Shown here: positions 1 to 5,322 of the stretch, piece by piece | Position numbering within the stretch: position 1 is the stretch's first letter | Layout: every line of letters starts with the position of its first letter | Source of the DNA: DATARH01 sp046724035 | GTDB lineage: Bacteria; Pseudomonadota; Alphaproteobacteria; ATCC43930; CGMCC-115725 | Length of the DNA: 6,458 bases | Assembly (NCBI GenBank): GCA_046724035.1 | Contig: JBKOVT010000216.1 | Span: 1 to 6,458 of the forward strand | Direction of reading: 5' to 3' | The notes under the pieces: model-generated | Database searches by the model: none | The model's input: only the letters and a program-made list of their open reading frames with translations | Told to the model about the DNA's origin: nothing | Translations under genes and position numbers: made by a program

Positions 1-46
1 GGATCCTGGTCACGGCAGCGGTGGACCGCGGTTGATGGCTAGACAC
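1..46 (-). CDS. 5' end of an unrecognised gene (GTG start, first 15 codons only)
   Basis: Reading leftward from 46, a GTG codon opens a frame that stays open to the window edge and gives MSSHQPRSTAAVTRI. The start is chosen because a very strong Shine-Dalgarno core (GGAGG, 54-58) lies 7 bases upstream of the GTG. Only 15 residues are visible, so no family or function can be given. The gene is transcribed away from the hydrolase operon, so the two share a divergent control region of about 250 bases. The start region can fold: GATCCTG at 2-8 is complementary to CAGGATC at 46-52, which overlaps the end of the ribosome-binding site. The call rests on the ribosome-binding site plus a short open frame; a leader peptide is an alternative. 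Confidence 0.5.
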   Translation of the reverse strand, partial: MSSHQPRSTAAVTRI

Positions 47-47
47 A

Positions 48-61
48 GGATCACCTCCTTT
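48..61 (-). promoter_or_regulatory. Exceptionally long Shine-Dalgarno sequence
   Basis: The minus strand reads AAAGGAGGTGATCC here, 7 bases (counted from the GGAGG core) before the GTG at 46. This is complementary to the whole 3' tail of bacterial 16S rRNA (GGATCACCTCCTTT), far beyond the usual 4-6 bases. It supports a genuine translation start on the minus strand and decides the choice of GTG. Base 62 extends the match to 15. Confidence 0.75.
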
Positions 62-299
62 CAGTTGTTGCGCCGAAGGCCGTAATGTACGGGCGGTCAA
101 GCGGCGAAACAAGCGCCCTGGCCGAAAAGCCGCAGGGCTCGCCAAGCCGCGCCATTCCGGCGCGAGCTGCCCCCGCCGGGTATCAACCGAGGCGATGCGC
201 GGCGGCGCGAATCGGGCGGCTCAGCCAAGCGGCGACGCATATCGCCTCAATCCCGCTTCATGGCATGATGCCTCGCTCAACGATGCGAGATGGAGCCCG
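62..299. other. Divergent intergenic region
   Basis: This is the stretch between the minus-strand gene starting at 46 and the hydrolase at 300, and should carry promoters for both directions. I could not find a convincing -35/-10 pair on either strand. A modest inverted repeat (GCCCTG 115-120 with CAGGGC 133-138, 12-base loop) is present but has no adjacent T-run. Plus-strand frames run through parts of the region, but their translations are rich in Arg, Ala, Ser and Pro and look non-coding. Confidence 0.5.
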
Positions 300-1070
300 A
301 TGCCGAACGAGCGAATGACCGTCAACGGGATCGAATTGGAGGTGTTGCGGCGAGGCGTCGGGACGCCGCTCCTATTGCTGCACGGTATGGATAGGGTGCC
401 GCCGCAGGCGCGCTTTCTCGACCTACTCGGCCGGGACGCCGAGATCATCGCGCCGTCCTCCCCGGGCTTTGGCAACACGAAGCGGCCGACGGATTTCGAT
501 ACGGTCTACGATCTAATCCATCTCTATCTCGCCATCCTCGACGAGCTGCCATACGACAAACTCGCGCTGCTCGGACTTTCCTTCGGCGGCTGGCTTGCGG
601 CGGAAGCGGCCGCCGCGTGCAGCCACCGCCTGTCGAAGCTGATCCTGGTGGACCCCGTCGGCATCAAGCTCGGCGGCCCTACGACACGTGACATTCTCGA
701 CGTCTTCAACGTCAACCCGGCAGAGCTGCGGCGCTGCAGCTGGCACGACCCGGCGAAGGCGCCCGATTTCGACGCGATGAGCGACGAGGAGCTTGTCATC
801 CATGCGCGCAATTGGGAGGCGCTCTGCCTCTATGCCTGGCACCCGTTCATGTACAACCCGCAGCTAAAGCGATGGCTGGGGCGCATTCGCGTGCCGACAT
901 TGATGCTCTGGGGCGCTAGCGACCGGGTCGTGACGCCGGATTACGGTCGCGCCTATGCCGGGCTGATCCCCGGCGCCCGGTTCGAGATTATCGAGGACGC
1001 CGGCCACCACTCCGAGATCGAACAGCCTGAGCGCTTCGCCGAGCGCGTTGCTGCCTTTCTGAAGGAATAG
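300..1070 (+). CDS. Alpha/beta hydrolase
   Basis: This 256-residue protein has the usual length and motifs of the alpha/beta-hydrolase fold superfamily. The oxyanion motif LLLLHG ends at residues 28-29. The nucleophile elbow GLSFGG puts the catalytic Ser at 94, the acid is probably Asp208 (WGASDRVV), and the base is His236 (DAGHHSEIEQPERF). Residues of about 120-190 form the cap domain that sets substrate choice. There is no signal peptide, so it is cytoplasmic. ATG 300 is preferred because GGAG lies at 292-295, although the 4-base spacing is short; ATG 315 is an alternative. The frame is open back to 195, but that part does not look like protein. It is the first gene of a tight operon with a methyltransferase-like gene and a Rieske oxygenase, which suggests a catabolic esterase, lactonase or C-C bond hydrolase (as in meta-cleavage pathways). 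The substrate is unknown. Confidence 0.92.
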   Translation: MPNERMTVNGIELEVLRRGVGTPLLLLHGMDRVPPQARFLDLLGRDAEIIAPSSPGFGNTKRPTDFDTVYDLIHLYLAILDELPYDKLALLGLSFGGWLAAEAAAACSHRLSKLILVDPVGIKLGGPTTRDILDVFNVNPAELRRCSWHDPAKAPDFDAMSDEELVIHARNWEALCLYAWHPFMYNPQLKRWLGRIRVPTLMLWGASDRVVTPDYGRAYAGLIPGARFEIIEDAGHHSEIEQPERFAERVAAFLKE

Positions 1071-1079
1071 GGGGACGCC

Positions 1080-2249
1080 ATGCGCTGGAGCGAGAACAGA
1101 ATCCTGACGACCCATACCGGCAGCCTGCCGCGGCCGCCGGAGCTGACGCGCCTCTATGTCCAGCGGTCGCGTGGCGGTGACGTCGATCCGGCCGAGCTCG
1201 ACCGGCTCGGCAAGGAGGCGCTGCGACAGATCGTCGACAAGCAGGCCGAGGCCGGCATCGATATCGGCAACAATGGCGAGCAGCAGCGCGAGGCGTTCTT
1301 CCTCTATGTCCGCCACCGCATGAGCGGGTTCGGCAGCGGCTGGAAGCGCTGGCCGCGCGGCGATGTTGAGCGCTACCCGCTTCTTAAAAAGCAGATGGCC
1401 GAAGCGCTGGCGGCGCGCGAGGCGGTGTCGAACATGGACCCGCCGAAAGCGATCGGCGAAGTGCGCTATATCGATGACAGCGAGCTCAAATCGGAGATTG
1501 CCGATTTCCGTGCCGTCCTCGAGGCCAAGCCAAACGCCTTCGTCGAGCCGTTCCTGACCGCGCCCTCGCCCGGCATCATCGCCGCCGCGATGAAGAACGA
1601 ATTCTACGACAGTGAGGAGGCGTATCTGGCGGCGCTCGGCAAGGCGCTCAGCATTGAATACGAGGCGATCGTCAACAGCGGCTTCCTGCTGCAGCTCGAT
1701 TGCCCCGATCTCGCGCTCGAGCGGCATCTATCGTACCAGGACCGTCCGCTCGGGGAGTTCCTCGGATTTGTCGAGCGCGTCATCGATACAATCAATCGGG
1801 CGATCGAAAACGTGCCGCGCGACCGCGTGCGCCTGCATGTCTGTTGGGGCAATTACGAGGGGCCGCACGATAAGGACGTGCCGCTCGAAGACATTCTGCC
1901 GATCCTGCAGAAGGCCAAGGTCGGCGGCTTTGTGCTGCCCTTCGCCAACCCGCGCCATCAGCACGAATACCGCGTGCTCAAGAAATTTCCGCTCGCCGAC
2001 GACCAGATCATCGTCGCCGGCGTCATCGACGATCTGACCGGCTTTGTCGAGCACCCCGAAGTCGTTGCCGACCGCATCGAGAATGTCGCGCGCGTGGTCG
2101 GCGACCCTCGCCGGGTCATGGCCGGCACCGATTGCGGCTTCGACACTTCGGCCGGCATGGGCCGCGTCACTGAGGATGTCGTCTGGGCCAAGATGAAAGC
2201 GATGGCCGAGGGCGCGAAGATTGCGAGCGAGCGTTTGGGTCTCAGTTAG
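1080..2249 (+). CDS. Cobalamin-independent methionine synthase (MetE C-terminal domain)-like protein
   Basis: This 389-residue protein is of the MetE-C/epoxyalkane:CoM transferase type: a single TIM barrel that uses zinc to activate a thiol for methyl or alkyl transfer. The N-terminus has the family signature ILTTHTGSLPRP (8-19). Zinc ligands are His253 and Cys255 in RLHVCWGNYEG, and Cys352 in MAGTDCGF. True MetE has a further Glu ligand between these; here the expected region reads VLPFANPRHQHEY (285-297), with Pro287 where I would expect the Glu. It lacks the N-terminal half of full-length MetE (about 750 residues), so a role in methionine synthesis is doubtful. ATG 1080 follows a GGGGA ribosome-binding site at 1071-1075, 9 bases after the hydrolase stop, so the two are probably co-transcribed. 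Next to a Rieske oxygenase it may move a methyl or alkyl group in catabolism; this is inference. The family call is firm, the substrate unknown. Confidence 0.9.
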   Translation: MRWSENRILTTHTGSLPRPPELTRLYVQRSRGGDVDPAELDRLGKEALRQIVDKQAEAGIDIGNNGEQQREAFFLYVRHRMSGFGSGWKRWPRGDVERYPLLKKQMAEALAAREAVSNMDPPKAIGEVRYIDDSELKSEIADFRAVLEAKPNAFVEPFLTAPSPGIIAAAMKNEFYDSEEAYLAALGKALSIEYEAIVNSGFLLQLDCPDLALERHLSYQDRPLGEFLGFVERVIDTINRAIENVPRDRVRLHVCWGNYEGPHDKDVPLEDILPILQKAKVGGFVLPFANPRHQHEYRVLKKFPLADDQIIVAGVIDDLTGFVEHPEVVADRIENVARVVGDPRRVMAGTDCGFDTSAGMGRVTEDVVWAKMKAMAEGAKIASERLGLS

Positions 2250-2267
2250 AGCGACGGGAGGCGAACG

Positions 2268-3509
2268 ATGAAATCGGCTTATGGACGGCAGACCCCGCCA
2301 CCCGATTACGAGCTGACCTGCGTTGAGCCGGGCAGCCCGATGGGCGAGCTCCTGCGCCGCTATTGGCAGCCGGTCTGTCTCTCCGAGGAGCTGAAGGACC
2401 TGCCGCGCAAGGAAAAGCTGCTCGGCGAGGAGATCGTCGTCTTTCGCGACAAGGGAGGGCGCGTCGGCGCGCTCGACCCGCATTGCGCGCATCGCGGCAC
2501 GTCTTTGGAATGGGGTCAGATCGAGCAGCGCGGCATTCGCTGCTGTTATCACGGCTGGCTCTACGACACCGCTGGCCAGTGCCTCGAAATGCCGTGCGAG
2601 ACCGAGGAATTCCGCCAGCGCATGGATGTCTGGCAGCCGGCCTACCCGACCCATGAATATGGCGGGCTCGTTTTTGTCTATATGGGCCCGCCCGGAACCG
2701 AGCCTCTATTCCCGCTCTACGACATCATCGGTCCGAGCCGCGATGATGTCGAATTGCGCGGCATGCGCCTCTGGGGTGAGTACGCGGTCGGCATGGTCAA
2801 GGACTGCAACTGGCTGCAGCACTGGGAGAACATCGTCGACCCGTGGCATCTCGTGATGCTGCACCAGGGGATCAGCGGCGATCAGTTCGAGGGCGCCTTG
2901 ATGCAGGGCGCGCCGCGGATCGGTTGGGACAAGACGCCCCGCGGCGTGCGCTACAACCTCATCAAGGATCTGCCGAACGGCAACCGCATGGTGCGGCATG
3001 CCGAGTGCATCGTGCCGAACGCCTTTATCATCCCGAGCATTCGCGAGCCCGGCACCACACCGAAGCGGCAGGAGCGCGGCACCGAGCTGTCCTGGGCGGT
3101 GCCGATCGACAACGAGCATGTGCGCGGCATCAGCATCGTCTGCTGGCCGCTCGAAAACGGAAAGCGGAAGGAGGGCTGGAAGCCGGGCACCGACACGATC
3201 GCCGATATTCGCCCGGGCTCGTCGTTACAGCGAACCTACGAAGAGCGCCAGCGCAAGCCGGACGATCTCGAAGCCCAGGAAGGGCAGCGCACGATCGCCG
3301 TGCATGCGCTCGAAAACCTCGGCACCAGTGACACCGGCATCGCGATGTTGCGGCACATGTTGCGCGAGCAGATCCAGCGCGTCGAACGCGGTCTCGATCC
3401 GATCAATGTGGTGCGCGACCCCGACGCCAACCACCGGATCCCGACGGGCGCCTGGAACACGATTCTCACTCCGGCCGAAGCAGCCCGCCACGATTCCGAC
3501 GAGCTGTAG
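2268..3509 (+). CDS. Rieske non-heme iron oxygenase, phthalate 4,5-dioxygenase-like oxygenase subunit
   Basis: This 413-residue oxygenase component uses electrons from a separate reductase to activate O2 for hydroxylation or demethylation, usually of aromatics. The N-terminal MGELLRRYWQPVCLSEEL (25-42) is typical of the phthalate dioxygenase/vanillate demethylase group. The Rieske [2Fe-2S] site is Cys73-x-His75 and Cys92-x2-His95 (RCCYHGW, with Cys93 where Pro is common). The catalytic iron site lies in NWLQHWENIVDPWHLVMLH: Asp191 is the bridging residue, His194 and His199 are ligands, and Asp333 (DDLEAQEGQ) is the likely third ligand by comparison with the family's QDMAVQE region. ATG 2268 follows GGGAGG (2256-2261) with 6-base spacing, 18 bases after the previous stop, so it is the last gene of the three-gene operon. 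No ferredoxin reductase is encoded in the window, so its electron partner lies elsewhere. Function as an oxygenase is firm; the substrate is not known. Confidence 0.95.
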   Translation: MKSAYGRQTPPPDYELTCVEPGSPMGELLRRYWQPVCLSEELKDLPRKEKLLGEEIVVFRDKGGRVGALDPHCAHRGTSLEWGQIEQRGIRCCYHGWLYDTAGQCLEMPCETEEFRQRMDVWQPAYPTHEYGGLVFVYMGPPGTEPLFPLYDIIGPSRDDVELRGMRLWGEYAVGMVKDCNWLQHWENIVDPWHLVMLHQGISGDQFEGALMQGAPRIGWDKTPRGVRYNLIKDLPNGNRMVRHAECIVPNAFIIPSIREPGTTPKRQERGTELSWAVPIDNEHVRGISIVCWPLENGKRKEGWKPGTDTIADIRPGSSLQRTYEERQRKPDDLEAQEGQRTIAVHALENLGTSDTGIAMLRHMLREQIQRVERGLDPINVVRDPDANHRIPTGAWNTILTPAEAARHDSDEL

Positions 3510-3528
3510 GCTTGGACTGGAGCTGTCT

Positions 3529-3744
3529 CTAAGCCGCCCGGCGCAGACGATAAAAGCGCGCGGAGCTGCGGCTCGGATCGCCGATGCACAGTTGCTCGCG
3601 CAATTTGAGGAGAACGAATTGGATCGGCTGTGCGGCCGGCGTCGCTGTCGCGATGGTCGCGCGTGCGGGATTTTCCTCCGCCAACATGCATACCGAGCGC
3701 GCCTCGGCCGTTTCGATCCAACGCATCAGGTTCGTCTGTTTCAT
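3529..3744 (-). CDS. Small protein of unknown function (71 aa)
   Basis: I do not recognise this protein. It starts MKQTNLMRWIETAEARSV and ends in a basic tail (RFYRLRRAA). It has two cysteines (19 and 53), no membrane segment and no signal peptide. Support for it as a gene is a near-ideal ribosome-binding site, GGAAAGGAGG (3751-3760 on the minus strand), 6 bases before the ATG, and codons that favour G or C in third position like the neighbours. It converges on the Rieske gene, ending 19 bases from that stop codon. The start codon and ribosome-binding site lie inside a 15-bp inverted repeat (3740-3780), and a perfect palindrome sits about 60 bases upstream. It may be transcribed alone or continue from the CoA transferase gene, whose stop is 110 bases upstream. 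A short spurious frame cannot be fully excluded. Confidence 0.65.
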   Translation of the reverse strand: MKQTNLMRWIETAEARSVCMLAEENPARATIATATPAAQPIQFVLLKLREQLCIGDPSRSSARFYRLRRAA

Positions 3745-3780
3745 CTCTAGCCTCCTTTCCCTCTAGAGGCTGGAGATGAA
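3740..3780. repeat. Near-perfect inverted repeat over the start of the 71-aa gene
   Basis: TTCATCTCTAGCCTC (3740-3754) is the reverse complement of GAGGCTGGAGATGAA (3766-3780) except at one pair (3748/3772), with an 11-base spacer. On the minus-strand RNA the 3' arm contains the ATG of the 71-aa gene and the end of its Shine-Dalgarno core, so folding would hide the start. On plus-strand RNA the single mismatch becomes a U-G wobble, giving a continuous 15-bp stem. Neither side is followed by a T-run, so it is not a classical terminator. It could be a translational control hairpin, a DNA-binding site, or a 3'-end structure of the Rieske operon. Confidence 0.8.
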
Positions 3781-3801
3781 CATAAGGCCCGGATCGCCGG
3801 C

Positions 3802-3825
3802 CGGGTGTGAACTGCTTCACACCCG
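3802..3825. promoter_or_regulatory. Perfect palindrome matching the CRP/FNR-type consensus
   Basis: CGGGTGTGAA (3802-3811) and TTCACACCCG (3816-3825) form a perfect 10-bp inverted repeat around CTGC. The core at 3806-3821 is TGTGA-N6-TCACA, the classical CRP half-site arrangement. It lies between the CoA transferase stop (3855) and the 71-aa gene start (3744), both on the minus strand, so the natural target is the 71-aa gene. A TATGTT hexamer on the minus strand (3784 to 3779) would place a start site near 3772 and the palindrome centre at -41.5, the spacing of class II CRP-dependent promoters. It could equally act as an RNA hairpin at the 3' end of the CoA transferase message, but no T-run follows the stem on either strand. 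The palindrome is certain; the regulator is inference. Confidence 0.55.
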
Positions 3826-3854
3826 CGAAAGAAAAATTCTGGGCGATTGCGCAG

Positions 3855-5081
3855 CTAGATCACGCCCTCGTCCTTAAGCCCGCTGACATCGCGCTCGCTG
3901 AGGCCGAGCCAGCTCCCGAACACCTCATTTGTGTGCTGGCCCAAGAGCGGCGCCGGCGCGATCTTCGGCGGCTTCCCGTCGAAACGCACCGGAAAGGTCG
4001 GCATCCGCAAATCGCCGTTCGGGTGATGCTGCGTCTGGATGATCCCGCGGCTCTCAAAGGTCGGCTCGGCGAGGAGATCGCCAGTATCCATGACCGCGCC
4101 GGCCGGGATGCCGGCGGCGCCGAGGATCTTCATCGCCTCGTGCTTTGTGTGCTGCTGCGTCCAGGCGGTCACCATCTCGTTCACCGCGTCGGCATGTGCC
4201 AGCCGCTTGTCCCGGTCGAGATATTCGGGATCGTCGGCCAATTCCGGCCTGCCGATCACCTTCGCGGTGCGACGCCAGTGCTCCGGGTTGTTGTGGCTGT
4301 TGAACACATAGACCCAATCGTTGGGACCGCCCGGCTTGCAGGGGTAGATGTCATTAGGCGGGATCGGCGGGCCAAATCCGGCCCGGCCGCGCTCCTGCGG
4401 CTCGCCGGTGCGCGCATAATTGGTGAAGGCGCCGCGCGTATAATTGAGCTGCGCGTCCTGCATCGCGACCTGCAGCCGCCGCCCCTGCCCTGTCGTGTGG
4501 CGCTGATAGAGCGCGCTGACAACCGAGATCGCCATCAGCATGCCGGTGCCGGTGTCGCCCAAGGTCGGGCCCGGCCGCACCGGCCGGCGGCCTGCCTCGC
4601 CGGTGATTGCCATGTTGCCGCCGCAGGCCTGCGCGATCATGTCGAAGGCCAGGTTGTGCTCGTATGGGCTGCCCTCGCCAAAGCCTTTGACCTGCGCGTA
4701 AATCAAACGCGGGTTCAGCGCGTGCAATTCGTCCCAACCCAGCCCCAATTTCTCGATCGTGCCGGGCGCCATATTCTCGATAAAGACATCGGCCTTTTTC
4801 GCCATGTCCTTGACGAGCGCAACGCCGCGCGGTGATTTCAAATTGACCGTCACCGATTTCTTATTGGCGTTGTAGATCATGAAATAATAGGCGTCGGCCC
4901 CCGGCTTGGGGCCGGTGCCGAGGATGCGGCCGGGCTCGCCGCCCTTCGGGTTCTCGACTTTGACGACCTCGGCGCCAAGCTGGGCCAGGACCTCCGTGCA
5001 AGTCGGGCCGGCCTCGAATTGCGACAAATCGAGCACCCGCACTCCGGCGAGGCAATTCGGCGCGGCGGCGGCTTCGGTCAT
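3855..5081 (-). CDS. CaiB/BaiF family (family III) CoA transferase, formyl-CoA transferase-like
   Basis: This 408-residue protein moves CoA from one acyl-CoA to a free carboxylic acid through an aspartyl-anhydride intermediate. It has the usual family length. The N-terminus shows the signature GVRVLDLSQFEAGPTCTEVL (13-32), then LGAEVVKVENPKGGEPGR (35-52) for CoA-nucleotide binding. YNANKKSVTVNLKS (70-83) and ADVFIENMAPGTIEKLGLG (97-115) follow. The catalytic Asp is 176 in GPTLGDTGTGM, equivalent to Asp169 of formyl-CoA transferase. The C-terminus carries GQHTNEVFGSWLGL. ATG 5081 is chosen because AAGGAG (5088-5093) lies 6 bases upstream and the family signature begins soon after; the frame is open to 5153 without a comparable ribosome-binding site. 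It is cytoplasmic. It is divergent from the binding-fold gene at 5323. No acyl-CoA dehydrogenase, hydratase or oxalyl-CoA decarboxylase is adjacent in the window, so the acid substrate cannot be inferred. Confidence 0.94.
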   Translation of the reverse strand: MTEAAAAPNCLAGVRVLDLSQFEAGPTCTEVLAQLGAEVVKVENPKGGEPGRILGTGPKPGADAYYFMIYNANKKSVTVNLKSPRGVALVKDMAKKADVFIENMAPGTIEKLGLGWDELHALNPRLIYAQVKGFGEGSPYEHNLAFDMIAQACGGNMAITGEAGRRPVRPGPTLGDTGTGMLMAISVVSALYQRHTTGQGRRLQVAMQDAQLNYTRGAFTNYARTGEPQERGRAGFGPPIPPNDIYPCKPGGPNDWVYVFNSHNNPEHWRRTAKVIGRPELADDPEYLDRDKRLAHADAVNEMVTAWTQQHTKHEAMKILGAAGIPAGAVMDTGDLLAEPTFESRGIIQTQHHPNGDLRMPTFPVRFDGKPPKIAPAPLLGQHTNEVFGSWLGLSERDVSGLKDEGVI

Positions 5082-5183
5082 CTCAAGCTCCTTCAAAATC
5101 TGCTGGTTGCGAAAATAACCCTTTGGCATGCGTGCCGCCATCGTCTCGCGCATCGCATGAGGTTCGCAGGCGCCCCCGAAGCG

Positions 5184-5261
5184 TCATCCCGGCGGAGGCC
5201 GGGATCCACTTGTCCGGGGCAAGAGCGGCTGAACTATGGGTCCCGGCCTTCGCCGGGATGA
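5184..5261. repeat. REP/BIME-like palindromic intergenic repeat
   Basis: The arms at 5184-5207 and 5238-5261 are near-exact reverse complements: TCATCCCGGCG at 5184-5194 pairs with CGCCGGGATGA at 5251-5261, with isolated mismatches further in. Each arm also folds on its own as CCCGGC-N4-GCCGGG (5188-5203 and 5242-5257). This layout is known from dispersed intergenic repeats in many proteobacterial genomes, with a GTCATCCCGGC...GCCGGGATGAC outer end. It lies in the 241-base gap between the divergent CoA transferase and binding-fold genes, upstream of both, so it is not a terminator for either. No clear promoter was found around it; a TATAAA at 5267-5272 has no convincing -35. Confidence 0.85.
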
Positions 5262-5322
5262 TGGCTTATAAAAGACATCCAACTCGCTCTAAACTCCTCG
5301 CCATAACAATCTGACAGAAGCC

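Noticed and set aside
48..62. 3' end of a 16S rRNA gene on the plus strand
   Set aside because: Only the last 15 bases match. The sequence before it (GATGGCTAGACACA) has none of the conserved helix 45 region, so the match is better read as a Shine-Dalgarno sequence on the minus strand.
195..299. N-terminal extension of the hydrolase to ATG 195
   Set aside because: The extra 35 residues have low-complexity, non-family composition and ATG 195 has no ribosome-binding site; the fold begins shortly after ATG 300.
864..2654. Two long open frames on the minus strand (864-1727 and 1728-2654)
   Set aside because: They lie antisense to the MetE-like and Rieske genes. Such mirrored frames are common in high-GC DNA, and their translations show no family motifs.
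3802..3825. Rho-independent terminator
   Set aside because: The stem is strong, but neither strand has a T-run after it; the A-rich stretch GAAAGAAAAA on the plus-strand side gives a T-rich tract that precedes the stem on the minus strand.
3807..4835. 342-codon plus-strand open frame
   Set aside because: It is antisense to the CoA transferase, whose catalytic motif and full-length family match settle the coding strand.
5082..5153. CoA transferase start at 5153
   Set aside because: ATG 5081 has an AAGGAG at ideal spacing and is followed directly by the family's N-terminal signature; the extra 24 residues have no such support.
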